A stretch of 64,000 nucleotides of DNA, taken from Russula earlei. Its lineage: Eukaryota; Basidiomycota; Agaricomycetes; Russulales; Russulaceae. Below are positions 11,146 through 22,800 of the stretch, one piece after another (position 1 is the stretch's first letter; every line of letters begins with the position of its first letter). Below the pieces are notes generated by a model. The model was not told the origin of the DNA. It did no database searches and saw nothing but the letters and a program-made list of their open reading frames with translations. The DNA is taken from positions 1 through 64,000 of the forward strand of contig JAGFNK010000210.1 of assembly GCA_025769875.1 (NCBI GenBank). Direction: 5' to 3'. Position numbers and translations under genes: made by a program.

Positions 11146-11397
11146 GTTGGGAGAGGAAGGAACATTAGTTGAGTATGGCAATCCTTTCCTTCTTTTATAC
11201 TTTGGATTGTCCAGCCGTAGCAGAGTAGAATTCTTTGAGAAGTTGAGGGGCGTTGAGGTTATGGTGGTCGACCCATGAGTCATCTGATGATGGGTAGCCT
11301 TTCCAGTGTACAAGGTATTGGAGTTTACATGTCTGTCCAAACCTTCTAGCATCTAGAATTGCTTCAATTTCGTATTCTTCCTCATTATCGATGATCA

Positions 11398-11415
11398 GGG
11401 GGGGGGGGGGGGGGG
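11398..11415 (+). repeat. G18 homopolymer inside element D pol
   Basis: Eighteen consecutive G (C on the sense strand) lie between the integrase tail (IETEEYGTPFT then stop) and the chromodomain, coding poly-Pro. Length is unreliable in any assembly and decides whether the chromodomain is in frame. Confidence 0.85.
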
Positions 11416-12544
11416 TCATGTGAATGGTGTGCCGTATTCCTCCGTCTCTATATATGGTAGGAGTAGGTTGACATGAAAGATGTCATGTATTTTCATGGAT
11501 GGTGGAAGTTGGAGTTGGTAAGCGACTTTGGAAATCTTTTTTACAATGGGAAAGGGTCCATAACGTTTTGGGGTTAGTTTGTGATTTCCTTGTGTCTTGA
11601 GGTTTTTACCTTCTAGCCATACAAGGGTTCCTTCTTTCATTTCCGGGGTGTCGGGTTTAGAGGGTTGTTGTTTATGCTCTAAGAGTTGTTGTGCATTGTG
11701 TCTGGATTGTTCTAGTTATTTGAGGCGATCAGTGGAGGCGGGGACGTTATTGTCCTTGAGGTTTATGTTGATCTGGGGTCTGAATCCCATGAGGAGTTTG
11801 TGTGGTGATTGTCATAATACGTTGTTTTTCCATGAGTTGTGCGCATATTCTGCAATGGGGAGCATTTTCGCCCAGGAGTGTGGATGGGTCGTGGTCCAGG
11901 GTCTTAGATATTGTTCCAACCAGGCATTCATTCTCTTGGTTTGTCCGTTGGTTTGGGGGGTGGAATGTGGTTGACATGTTTGTTTGATGCCTAGACTTTT
12001 ACATAAGGCTTTGGAGAAGTTTGATGTGAATTGAGGGTCTCTGTTGGATATGATTCTTTTAGGGGTGCCAAACCAGGGCACGAGGTGTTTTAGATACTCA
12101 TGTGCAACACCTGTTCCATCAATTGTTTTGTTGCATGGGATGAATTTGGTTGCTTTGGAACATCCTTGATCGATGATGGTGAGAATGCTGTCAAATCCTT
12201 CTGATTTGGGTAGGTCAGTGATAAGGTCCATTGATACGTATTGGAAAGGGCCTTGTTCAACGTGTGTGTCAAGTAGAAAGGCCATGGCTCTTTTTCTTGG
12301 TAAGTTAGTTTTGGATTCTTGGCATTTGGCGCAACCTTTTACATATTGCTCTACAAATTGTCGTAGTTTGGGCCCTTCATAGTGTTGTTTGACTAAGTCC
12401 CATGTATTGGCTATTCCAGGGTGTCCTGCAGGTGGGGCATCATGGAATTGTTGTAAAACTTCTCATCATTTGTCTAGTTTGTTAGGTAGGTAAATCTTTT
12501 GTGTAAAACTTTCAGGTGGGAGAAGGGTAGTTTTTTGTTCTTCT

Positions 12545-12562
12545 ACCCCCTTGTTAAGGTCT
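12545..12562 (-). promoter_or_regulatory. Internal duplicate of the polypurine tract (candidate central PPT)
   Basis: Exact 18-nt copy of the 3' PPT sequence, here coding KDLNKG in the RNase H to integrase linker. See finding. Confidence 0.55.
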
Positions 12563-13503
12563 TTGCGATGAGAAAGGGTGTCGGCAATGGTGTGGGTGTG
12601 TCCGGGGACGTGTTCCATGGTTACGTTGAAGTCTTGCATATATTGCATCCATCTTGCCTGTCGTCCAGTTAGTTTCTGTGGTTCTTTGAAGTATGTGAGG
12701 TTTTTGTGGTCTGTCCTTATTCGGACAGGTTTTTCTGCGCCTAGGAAGAATGGTCGGCCACTTTTGAGACCGAAGATGATGGCAGCCAGTTCTTTGTCAT
12801 GTGCATCATAGTTTCTTTCCGCATCTAGTAATGTTCTTGAATAGAATGCTATAGGATGGAGTCCATCTTCATGTTCTTGAGAGATGACTGCCCCTATGGC
12901 AAATCCTGATGTATTGGTGTCAAGAATGAATTGTTTAGTCCAATTTGGAGTTCATAGGACTGGGTAAGATACACATGTGTCTTTTAACGATTGGAATGCC
13001 TGTTCTTCCTTGGGTGTCCATTCCCATTGTCTGTTCTTTTTTGTTAGGTCGTTGAGAGGTCTGGCTTTTATTGAGAAATTTGGGATAAAGTTGCGATAGA
13101 AGTTGCAGAATCCTAGGAAACTTCGGACTTCCTTTAATGTCTTTGGTGTAGGCCAGTCTTTGATTCCTTTGACCTTGACTAGATCCATGGTGATTTTTCC
13201 TTCACCAATAATTACTCCTAGGTATTCAACCTTCCTTTTGTGGAATTGACATTTCTCCAGTTTGAGGTATAGGTCGTGTTGTTTCAATTTTGACAAGATG
13301 TGTTTGACTTTAGATTTATGTTTTTCTTCATCGTTTTCTGTAGCGATGATGATATCATCCATATAAATTTTGAGCCATCCTTGGGCAAGCTCTTCTTGAA
13401 AGATATCGTCCATCATGGTTTGGAAGGTCGCTGGGGAGTTGTTTAGTCCAAAGAACATTACTGTTGGTTCAAACAATCCGTCGCTGGTTTTGAAGGCTGC
13501 TTT

Positions 13504-14333
13504 TGTTATGAACCAAGACCAGGTCCTGGCTGAAGATTGTCCTATTTCACTCAAGAGAGACCTCTCTCACTTTGCATTACCAACTCCCTTCCATTTTCTG
13601 GGCTATCCCTCCTGCGGTACAAGATATCACTATTTGCAAAGGCACCATAACACAACCAGGCACCCGTTTCCTAATCGGGTAATTATCGCGTGGCAGCCAC
13701 ATGGCCACCCAGCCACCAAGGACCCGAAACAGCGGCACAAACTCTTAGAAACTGTTGCATAAATCATCTGACATCATCAAGGCTCCAATGACATCATGGC
13801 TGACTGAGCAACTCCACAGTGACCTCATAGGCTCACTAAGCGCTCCACAGTGACATCATAATGATGTCATCGCTCCACAATGATCAGTAATGCACTCAGT
13901 AAGCCTGAAACTTGACACAAGCAAGTTTATGCCTCTGTAGTCCTATTGGATGGTACCAAAGAGTCTAGAATAGTCCCAGTTCTTTGTAATCGACCCTGTA
14001 CACTGTATATAAGCCCCAATGAAGCATGGCAGTCGTCAGACTGTCCATTTGTGATACTCTCATCTTCCTGGGTACTCCCCCGCGACCGCTCAGTCTAAAG
14101 ATTCCCCTTGCTTCCAAGGTACTCTTCAACGACCACCTTGTTTAAAGCCCCCTTGCTACACTGGCCTCCAGCCTTCGCCTTTGTCTCTTGCAACACCTAC
14201 CAGTCCCCATCTGGTACCTCCTCGTCATTTGGCTCGTCCTCCTGTTCAACGCCACCTTCGCCGCGTATCATCTGTTCCGACCCTTGCTCACCTGCTCCTG
14301 AGTCCTTAGTGATCAGCAGTATGTGTCTTGACA
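13504..14333 (+). mobile_element. Solo LTR family F (F1), TSD GCTTT
   Basis: 830 bp, TGTTATGAACCAAG...GTGTCTTGACA, flanked by GCTTT at 13499-13503 and 14334-14338. Removing it rejoins element D's RT between the WKA and AFKTSDGLFEP segments. A CTGTATATAAGCC TATA box lies near 14005. Other copies are F2 36828-37511, F3 58938-59766 and F4 61934-62671, all in the same orientation. Confidence 0.93.
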
Positions 14334-15351
14334 GCTTTCCATTCATCTTCTTCTTTGATCCTAATATTGTTGTAGCCCCATCTAATGTCAAGTTTAGTGA
14401 AGAGTTCTTTGCCTGCCAAGGCATGTATCAATTCTGGGATTAAAGGGAGTGGATAGACATTAGGTATCGTCCATTTGTTCAAGTTCCTGTAGTCTTGTAC
14501 CGGTTGGAATTTACCATCCTTTTTTTTGATTAGAAAGAAGCTGCTTGCATATGGTGAATTGGATCTTCTGATTTGTTTTAGTTGCAGATTTTGTTCGAGG
14601 AATTTCCCTTGCTCTTCTTTCTCTTTGGGTGAGAGAGGGTATACTCTGCAATTGATTGTTGTGGGGGCATCGGGTTTAAGATCAATAGCGTGGTCCCATT
14701 TCCTTGGTCCAGGGAACCTTTCTGATTCCTGTTCTCCAAAAACTTGGCCATAGACATGATATTGAGAGGGGACTATTTGTTGCCAAGTTAGTTGCCTTGA
14801 TTCTACTTGGGATTCTGCTAGTTGTTGGGCAATTGTAGTTTTTCGTAATTTGGTTTGTACCCAAAGTTTGTCACCCTCCTCCCATTCAGTGATATTTTTT
14901 ATCCATTCTGGTGTTTCTTCATCTCCAGACAGGATTATTCTCCCCATTAATGTTCCTTTGGTCCAGTTGATCTTAGGGTTTGTTGATTCAAGGAAAGGGT
15001 ATCCTAAGATCAGGTCATCTTGTCCGATGTCTGCTATGAGGAACTGGTGTTTGCCTTTTTGTCCTAGTAGTCTCAGTTCTAAATCCACTGCTTGAGTAAT
15101 TTTTCCTAGACAATTGGGAGTATTGTCGACATTCTTTACTATCCTGGGTGCTGACAAGTTTTGTGTTTTCAGTTGGAGTTCATTAGTTATTTTTGGGGAT
15201 ATGAAGCATTCGGTTGGTCCACTGTCGATCAATGCAACTTTCTTTTCAGCTTTTGAGGTTCCAACATATATAGTCAAATTGACCTGCATTGACTTTCTTG
15301 TAGTATTATACACATTGGTGGTACCTAAGGCCTGAGCGATCGCCGATATGC

Positions 15352-17043
15352 TCAGGTGTCCAAAAAATCCTCTTTCTCATCATTGCTGGCTTCTCCAGTC
15401 AGCATCTTGATGAATTCTTCTCTCTCTTCTTTGGAGAGGGCTTTAGCAGCCTCTGCTACTTTAGCAGTTGCGCTCTCCTCAATGATTTCGACAACGGAGG
15501 ATTCGGATGTGGTGTTGGTTACCTCTGCTGCGCGTGTGTGCATTGCTTCATGTTTCAGTTTTGTGGGGCAATCTCTGGCAAGGTGTCCTTGTTTCGAACA
15601 GTGGAAACACCTCCCTTCGGCATGGTGTTTTTCTTTGTTGGCTTCAGTGATTGCTTTGTGTGCTGCGCCAGTGCTTGTGTCCGTCGTGTTCGGGTCGCGA
15701 GGTGGTAGGCGTGCGCGTGGCACGATGGCATTGTTGGTGGCGTTGCTGCGTGTGCCCCAGGTGGAAAGGCGAGCCCAGGGGCGGTTTGGGTTTGTGTTGC
15801 AATTGTGCACGTTAGCGTGATTGGTGAGGACTGCGCGTTTACGCATCCAGATGCAATGTTGCTTCTGGGCACCGGAGATCCACTCTTGAAAGGTGGTTGG
15901 ATCTTCTTGACTAATAATTGCTTCGACTAGTGGTTTGGGGAGGCCACACATGAACAGGTGCATGACCATTGGGTCATCTGTGTGTAGAGATCCTTGTCGA
16001 GCTAACAACTCGAAGTTAGCTATATACTCATCCAAATTATTGTCCTTCATTTTAAGTTCGCGTAGTTGGTCTTGCGCGTGTTTGCATTTGGTGTAATCGG
16101 TAAATGCTCATTTGAATTGTTGCTCTATAGCTTGCCAGGCAGTGAGGCCAAAGGAAATTTCATCTGGGTCAAGCATGACCTTTTCGAGCCACTCGTCCAT
16201 TGCTTCGACCCAACTGTCGACGCGAGGTCCTTCCATTAACGATAGAAAGTAGGCACATTTCTTGATGGGGTGTTGAGCAATTTTACTGTCAAAATTCATT
16301 CGCATGAAGCATCGGAATGTGGTGAGGAATGTGTGAGTGCGCGCATGATCACTGTTGAATGCCTTCGGGGGCATGCCTTCGAGTTTGCCGTTGTCTGAGG
16401 GGCATGCATCGCGGTTGTAATGAGCAAAATTGTTGTAGTCATCAGGGTCTGGACTCGGAGGTCACCTTCTGTGTCCTCCAAAATCTTGGAACAAGGATGG
16501 GCGTGGGTATGCCTGCACCGTCCTGGATGACGCAAGTTGTTGAGGTATTTGCACTGGTGGTTCTTCTGGTTCGTCAGCCATGACGAGAAGTTGCGTTATG
16601 GTTTTGGGTTCTTGTTCCATGGGTTCGGCAGGTGTGGGTCCAGGGGTTGGGGCATGGGATGGATTCTTCAAGTTTGGGATTGGTTCTCCTGATTTGATAA
16701 GCTGTTCCATGTCAAGACCTTTGAGGGGATCAGAGGTTAGTCCAAGAGCCGGGCGTGCGACGTGATAAGCTTCGAAATAGTCTTCGCAGCGTCAAATTTC
16801 GAACCATACACTGTAGAGGGTTCCAAGGCCAACTTTGGCCTTCCTGTAATAAGTGTAGTATCTGGTCCAAGGTACACTGTTTACTCCTACTCTGAGGAAG
16901 TGAGCATTTTCTCTGAAGGTTTCAGGGACAAGTGTGTCGTCGAGGTCTGGGTTTAGCTTGAAGGGACATTTGAGTTTCTTTAGTCCCTCTTCTATAGGTT
17001 TTCCTTGTCCTTTGAACCTCCAGTCTCTAGCCATGGAAGTCAT
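15352..17043 (-). pseudogene. Element D gag
   Basis: From ATG at 17043 (MTSMARDWRF) the minus strand reads a pre-Gag region, a Pro/Glu linker (GEPIPNLKNPSHAPTPGPTP), then the Ty3-type Gag capsid helices (NFDSKIAQHPIKKCAYFLSLMEG; LDEYIANFELLARQGS). It ends with one CCHC knuckle, CFHCSKQGHLARDC, near 15600 and a charged tail ending at 15352. In-frame stops near 16792, 16465 and 16108 (TGA/TAA/TAG) break it. The pol frame begins after the stop with no obvious shared frame. Confidence 0.85.
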
Positions 17044-17109
17044 CTTTCGAAAATTGCTGTATTTAGGGGTGGATGCATGTGTACATGTTCAGGGTCAAGG
17101 GTTCGAAAG

Positions 17110-17121
17110 TAAGCTTGTTCT
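17110..17121 (-). promoter_or_regulatory. Primer-binding site of element D, self-complementary to mRNA 5' end
   Basis: Two bases inside the 5' LTR boundary the sense strand reads AGAACAAGCTTA, the exact complement of TAAGCTTGTTCT at 17398-17387 in the LTR. That word starts about 33 nt downstream of TATATAAG (17431-17424). Confidence 0.75.
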
Positions 17122-17123
17122 AA

Positions 17124-17618
17124 TGTCACCGACTGGGGGTGGTGTCGCTGACAAATCGGTTCACGTGCGAGGTGAGTGCAGCAAGTCGAGCAGGATGCTT
17201 AAGTCTCTGTAGATTTCAAGGATCTCGGAGACAATATTGCCAGAGCAAATATGTTCCATGGAGAGGGGAGGTTATGAATAAGTCTTCATGTTAGGAAGAC
17301 TTATGATTGAAGAAGATTTCAAATGATTTGCTTGATTGCTTGCAAGCCTACAAGTTCCGAAGCAGGAATCCAGTGATATTCACAGGAGAACAAGCTTAGG
17401 GCTTGTTCTCATCAAATGGCAGTCTTATATACATGTGAAGTACTATATCAAATAGTATTTGTGAGGCAGAGGTGAGGCGATCATACTGGGACATGCGGGA
17501 AGCATCTGGTACACACAAGACTTGTTAAGAGAGTCATAGGACACGTGGGAAACTCGAGACATGTCCAGGTAGGCTTATCCAGTTGCCGGTCCGATGTGAT
17601 TTACCGGTTCTTGTGACA
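17124..17618 (-). repeat. 5' LTR of element D
   Basis: 495 bp. The sense-strand TATA box TATATAAG is at 17431-17424 and the predicted transcription start near 17398. It differs from the left LTR mostly at CpG positions, indicating an old insertion. Confidence 0.92.
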
Positions 17619-18050
17619 TGCAGACGCAGACACAGATGCAGACGCAGACACAGATGCAGATGCAGATGCAGACACAGACACAGATGCAGACACAGATGCA
17701 GACGCAGATGCAGACACAGACACAGACACAGACACAGACACAGACACAGATGCACCTGTGTACCTCTCAGCACAGCTCAGCATGACAGCCACTAAGGTCA
17801 TGCAGCTCACCCACATGCTTGGGGATGTCCAGGAGCTTGTGATCTTGCATGGGCCAGCCTCAGGCCCCGCATGCAGCTTCAGTCTTGTGTGCGAGAACAT
17901 TGAGCTATGCATGTAGGGGCACAAAGGTGCGAAGAGTTGCTTGCCTCCAGATGTGAAGGTGCGATTTACCATTGAGGAGGCAGGCTCACCTGCTAGCTCT
18001 GACACCTCGGACATTTCCATATATGGTAGCTTACAAAGATGTGGTCATGT
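17619..18050 (+). pseudogene. 3' half of the host gene cut by element D
   Basis: The (Ala-Asp/Thr-Asp)n frame that broke off at 9374 continues here from 17620 to about 17752. It then reads APVYLSAQLSMTATKVMQL, GDVQELVILHGPASG and FSLVCENIELCM up to a TAG at 17914-17916. After the stop the same frame goes on as LPPDVKVRFTIEEAGSPASS, so the TAG is probably a mutation inside the gene, perhaps of a Tyr codon. Together with 8812-9374 this is a broken conserved fungal gene. Confidence 0.7.
17620..17752 (+). repeat. GCAGAC/ACAGAT hexanucleotide minisatellite in coding DNA
   Basis: About 22 tandem hexamers of the form (GCA/ACA)(GAC/GAT), coding alternating Ala/Thr and Asp. The left 50 bp of the same array lies at 9325-9374 on the other side of element D. 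Every unit keeps the reading frame. Confidence 0.9.
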
Positions 18051-18063
18051 GAAAAATGTGGGC

Positions 18064-18772
18064 CAATACTGTACACCACTGGGAACTCGGCAGTTCACTA
18101 CCATCTCAGTGATTTCATTTTTCCCTGTATCTGCTCAAACAACTCTATTCAAAACTTTGTAGTTATACTATTGAGTACCATTAATGTCATTCTAGCAAAG
18201 AAAAATTGCAGTCCATTGAGTGGTTCTCAAGTAATGTTTTGGCCTGAGGGTCACGCCTACATCACGCCTGCATCACACCACTGTCATGACAGAGGGCAGA
18301 GTTTGATTCCAGCTGGGTGATCACATCACCACAGTATGCTGACTCAGAGGCCTCTGAGGATCTGGGTACTCTCTCAATGCCATGTGCAGCCAACACAAGA
18401 CCATATGTATGAGCAGCAGCTGATGACGTATTAGTAATAATCACTATCCCTCCTCATCGTCCCTTGCCTCATCAATAGGACCCTCACTGGCACAACCATT
18501 TGCACAGCTGCCTTTGCAACACTCTTACAGTACTGCACCATACAGTACTACTACACCATCATTCCAGATTCAATATTGGGACCAGATTCCACTCAATTAG
18601 ATGCTTCTCCTGTTTTCCCTAGTCCTCACCTAATCGAATTGCCATTGTACATAACATTTCATCCTGGAAGGACTTTAATTCGGCATGGGTGTTACATGTA
18701 TGTTACTTTCGTGACATTTGTGACCGCTGAGATGGTAGTGAACTGCTGAGTTCCCAGTGGTGTACAGTATTG
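18064..18772. repeat. 47-bp inverted repeat pair 615 bp apart
   Basis: CAATACTGTACACCACTGGG... at 18064-18110 is repeated in reverse complement at 18726-18772 with one or two differences. The outer flanks (GGGCC and AGGAAG) show no matching duplication, so I cannot call it a transposon end. 18773-19054 contains AT-rich DNA with no gene seen. Confidence 0.6.
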
Positions 18773-19933
18773 AGGAAGTGTTTAACTGGTCCATTGGACT
18801 GAAAATGGACAGCATACCCAACCAGACTGGACCAATGGCAACCAAACTGTAGCTGTGCCAGCTTGTGTGGCAGGAAATAGCTCTGACGCCTAGTTCACCC
18901 AGCAAATTTGCTTCAGCATCTGGCAAGGTTTTTTTTGCAGTGTAATATTTGCCCAGTCTGATTTGCATTTGCATCGCAAAATAGCTATTTTGCATCTATT
19001 TCATGGCAAATTTGTGCTAGTTAGCCCAGATCAACAATTACATAATATGCTTTTGCACGCGTTAAGACCATCGCCCCCAATCTTCATCTGCTGGTACAAA
19101 ATCACCAGCCTCCTTATTCCCAAAGCTATTTCCTGAGCTTGAAGACTGCTGCATATTTTCACTGTGTGTTGTTGTGCCATTGGAGATGCTATCTGCCAAA
19201 ATCTGGATATAATGAGAGATATCAAACTCAGCTGCAAGTAGGGCTGTGCACCATACCCATGTATGTACGGGTGTACGGGACCCATATTACAGGACCTGTA
19301 CCCATCCTGTTCACTGACCGCTGCAGAGTTTATATGGTACAGGTATGGGATGGGTATTACCCATTGAGAACTGTTAGTTGACAGCCATTTACAGCTGTCA
19401 TATGGGTACTTTGTAGTCTAGATTTGGAATATATTTCTCTGGACCACATGTATCGCCAATGTCCCTCACTGATGAGATAAACAGCTTTCACTGTCCAGCA
19501 TCCAACACTCAACATCCAGCCATCTATTGCAAACAATTTGTATGCTTCTCTCTCTTAGTTGTATTGTTTTGTGAGTTCTCCTGAGTTTTAGGCTGGACAT
19601 CCTGATCATCACTGGATTGTTTGTGGATCCTCAGGTGCTGTTTAAAATGACAGGTGGTTTTCCACTGTGACCGATGTTTCCTCTAAACCAACTATCGTCT
19701 CTTGACTCTCTTCTCCCACTTGATTGCTCCTGTCAAACAAAAAATGACTGTCAATATGATTGAGCTCCGCAAAATGCAATATGCCCAGGAGCTGGGGGCA
19801 CACACTATGCTCCAGTGGATGCTTGTGTGGTGAAGTGCTCGAGCACAAGCACAGCTTCCCACCCCCCTTCAGCAGACATTGCTACCATCTCATGCACACT
19901 CAAAGTTCACACCCAAGATCTACCTGCCAGATG

Positions 19934-20467
19934 TGTTAAGATCTGACTGATCTTGTTACCGACTCTTAGTGAAAGAGTTGCTTGATTTAGTTCAAGCACT
20001 AGACTTCAAGTCCTTTGATGTTATCTCAGGAAGAATAGATGTAAGAGAAGATGGGGGCCTCTTTCACTTAGAGTGATTACTATTGTTTGTTTAGAGTGTT
20101 GACAAGATGATTGTTTCTTGTAAGAGAGTAAGTCAAGCATAAGGCTCAACTTCTTGGTACAACAGAGTATTTATACAATATCTTGACAATGGCTGATCCG
20201 ATTTGTACGAAACTTGGGATGCATGTAGCTAAAGACCAGTAGTCTCCAAACACGTAAAGCACAATTCGAAAGTATCAGATATGACTCACGCGTGAGTCAT
20301 CCTTTTCTAGTATCTGTCATCAAACGGTAAGTGGTGAGTAATCAATCAGTAAGCTGACCACTAAGTGAATCACTAAGCAATCACTAAGCAGGAGTAAGCA
20401 CAGATGAGTAAGCAGAGATGAGTCACCAAAGCATAGGTAAGCAGACAAGAACACAAGAATCCTAACA
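19934..20467. mobile_element. Solo LTR family I, TSD AGATG
   Basis: 534 bp, TGTTAAGATCTGACTG...GAATCCTAACA, flanked by AGATG at 19929-19933 and 20468-20472. It carries the palindrome ACTCACGCGTGAGT near 20283 and several AGTAAGCA repeats. Confidence 0.9.
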
Positions 20468-20936
20468 AGATGTGAGACAGCAGCAGCATTAGCAGTAAGT
20501 TTGTTTGTTGGGGTCTGGGCGCTGACCCTGGGTTGACTTTTTTTTTGCTTCCAGCAGCACTGCAGTGCTAGCATGCCTCCATCAATGCTGAGTCCTAGCA
20601 CTGCCCCCAAATGACCACATTTGTACCACCCAAATTTCTTCAGGCATCACCATATTTTGTGGTTGTTCATCCATCACAAGCTCCATTGGTCACACTGGAC
20701 ATTCACATCTCAGTGGTGAATGCAGGCAGTCTGTAAGGCCAAGGATTTTACCATATTCATCATGGGTGCCTGGCAAATCCTCTATTCCAATGGGTCAGTT
20801 CACTGTCAGCCACTTTGAATGATTGGATAGCTCAAACTCAAATGCTTACTTGATAGTTGTCTCACAAATGACAACTGCCCATGGTATCTTCAAGAGATCA
20901 AGCTGCATCCATCAAAGGATGATCCAGCCTCCATTC

Positions 20937-21899
20937 TGTCAAGACTCACTGTTGAACTATCCAGTTCAAGAGCGATGAATTAGCTCGAAGACGAGTCGAT
21001 AGATGTCTAAGATGGCGTGGGCGAGAAGCAGTGTCCAGAGTAGTAACAAATACCAGAGAGGTACTGTTACTGTGAGAGTCGAGCAGTAATGCAGAGAGGA
21101 GGCCAGGATAGTCACAAGAGGATGGTCCTTAAAGGAGTATCCCAGGGATGGAGAGTGCTGTAAACAAATGGACAGTCTGAGGACTGTCCGCTACTTTATT
21201 GAGCACTTATATACTACAAGAGAACGGCTAAATAGGGAACAAGTCATAACCTTGTTATCAAGCACAATAGAGTGATGAGTAAGGAGTCAGAGTGTGCTTA
21301 CTGAGCACGCTCAGTCATGCTCAGTAAGCTGCTGAGTAAGAAGGCTTCTCTTGATGAGTAAGAGCCTTTACTGTCCACATGTTCACTGCTTTAGCACACG
21401 TGCAAGCACCTGATTCATTTTCTGTTAGTTTGTTTAGGGCCGGTCATTTGAGGACTTTGTAGTTTGGTTAGGGAATAGTGTTATCCTATAAGGCCCTTAT
21501 ATAGTTCTATTAGGGTCCTTAGAGTCGACCCTAATACTTCTATTAAGGTCCTTAGTATTGCATTATAGTTTGTTCTATAATTATTAGAGTTGGTCTAATA
21601 ACGCGTTGTAGGGTCTTTGATACTGGGTTAGTGCCTATTGTAGAGCACCTAGAGTCGTTCTAAAGGGTCTCTAGGAAGGCCCTAATACTGTCCTTTATTG
21701 CTAGAAGGGTTGCCTTTAATTGGGGCTTGCTGTATGTCGATTGTGCCGAGAATTGCTCGCGCGACAATGCGCGCGCGATATTGTGGACACCTCTACTCAC
21801 CCTTTTTGCTCGTGTGAACAGGGTGACACCATAGAAGCTGGGTTTCCTTCTATAAGGAAGGGTCCTTCAAGGGCCCTCTCTGGAAAATGGTTCATGACA
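20937..21899 (+). mobile_element. Solo LTR family G (G2), TSD CATTC
   Basis: 963 bp, TGTCAAGACTCACTG...GTTCATGACA, flanked by CATTC at 20932-20936 and 21900-21904. It is the most CpG-rich copy of family G in the window (for example GCTCGCGCGACAATGCGCGCGCG near 21757), so it is probably the youngest of G1-G3. Confidence 0.93.
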
Positions 21900-21919
21900 C
21901 ATTCAACTCTGCACAATGT

Positions 21920-22560
21920 TGTAAGGTGACTTGCTGGCTCAGATGTGGAACAGGCCAGACTGACAAAGTGCCACCCACCACAAGAATCCAGCCAGCAGTC
22001 GAACAACAGGCATGCACATGTGCAACTCCCTCTCTCCTACCATCACAACACACATGCAAGCACACCACACCCTCCACCTCTTGCTTTCAATGCACACTCC
22101 CTCTCCTCTGCCTCCAATGATGTTACCACCAAACACCCAACACATGCGCCCAACACCCTCCTTTCTCCCACCACCACATCACACACAAACGCCTCCACGC
22201 CCTCCACCTCTCACCTCCGACGTACACACCTGCTCCTCCTCCAACACTACCATGCACCCACACGCTCACCCACACCTGCACGCCCACCCACCACTGCCTC
22301 ATCAGTCAGGCAAAAGCCCCCAATGCTCGAGAGCTGACCAACCACCCCTGTTCAGCATTTTGGCCATGCCAACTAGTGCCCACTTGTTGCTAACACCTAC
22401 CATACCCTTTCAAAGTTTAGTTTCATTTCATTTCATTTCATTTCACATGTCACCTCAACAATGCAATCACATGCATCCATACCCAATCCTCTCAGAATAC
22501 ATCTACCCTTGTTTCCTCTCTGTTCTCTTCCATGCATGCTAAAGGCTCCTCAGCGTGAAA
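21920..22560 (+). repeat. Family-K repeat copy (K2), CpG-depleted
   Basis: Begins TGTAAGGTGACTTGC and aligns along about 600 bp with the reverse complement of 63835-63260: CACACATGCAAGCACACCAC, TGCCTCATCAG.CAG...CTCAATGCTCGAGA, and CTAGTGCCCACT.GTTGCTA blocks. Where the 63-kb copy has CpG this one has TpG or CpA. A TTTCATTTCATTTCA run lies at about 22425-22445. The 3' end is not fixed. Confidence 0.6.
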
Positions 22561-22800
22561 TCCACAAACCCAGAATGCTGCATGGATGTGGGAAATCATT
22601 GAAGCTGAGCAAGCATCTGATGAATCAGACTCACATCCATGGCCTCTTTGGAGAAAATATAACAAAGGCAGGTGTGAGGTGTGAGTTTGTTCACAGCTCA
22701 CTGTCCTCTTCAGCTTCTGTAGTGGCTGTAGAGAGGGTTTTCTCTGGTGGCTGAGACACAATCTCTCTCTGTTGCGCTAGCTTGAAGGTGGAGACCATCA
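22561..22800. other. Unassigned interior of the hAT-type element
   Basis: No coding or repeat boundary recognised. From about 22790 the subterminal CCCAT/ATATGG words of the right end begin. Confidence 0.4.

Larger units (their letters stand above)
11195..15313 (-). pseudogene. Element D pol (protease, RT, RNase H, integrase, chromodomain)
   Basis: Order on the minus strand: aspartic protease (ALIDSGPTECFIS and LGYPFL, about 15230-14980); RT fingers and palm (KLDIRWGYNNIRI near 14370); the family-F solo LTR at 13504-14333; then RT continues with YMDD near 13360 and connection FLGFCNFYRNFIP. RNase H (LGAEKPVRIRTDHKNL) is followed by the integrase HHCC finger (HDAPPAGH...CAKC) near 12440-12310. 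The integrase core has the first Asp intact, but the second reads SNRDP (Asp to Asn, near 12045) and the Glu reads GQTKRMN (Glu to Lys, 11935-11937), both G-to-A. A G18 tract separates it from a complete-looking chromodomain (EYEIEAIL...LQYLVHWKGY...DDSW, 11350-11210). Stops at several Trp/Arg/Gln positions confirm decay. Confidence 0.9.
9375..17618 (-). mobile_element. Ty3/gypsy chromovirus element D, 8244 bp with nested solo LTR
   Basis: Two 495-bp LTRs (9375-9869, 17124-17618), both TGTCACCGACTGGG...CTTGTGACA, flank gag, pol and a third module read on the minus strand. Flanks are CGCAG (9370-9374) and TGCAG (17619-17623), a TSD with one CpG-to-TpG change. The element landed inside a GCAGAC minisatellite in a host coding region. 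LTR differences are mostly C/T or G/A. A family-F solo LTR sits in its RT. Stops, two lost integrase catalytic residues and a G18 tract show it is inactive. Confidence 0.92.

Noticed and set aside
17601..18020. Minus-strand Ser/Val/Ala repeat protein over the hexamer array
   Set aside because: It is the antisense reading of the Ala-Asp array; the plus-strand frame is conserved across the element D insertion and continues into sensible coding.
8812..18050. Calling the host gene a prenyl synthase
   Set aside because: The resemblance is to a family that often carries that label; no DDxxD or other prenyl-synthase motif is visible.
18064..18772. A complete DNA transposon bounded by the 47-bp inverted repeats
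   Set aside because: No matching target duplication on either possible orientation of the ends.
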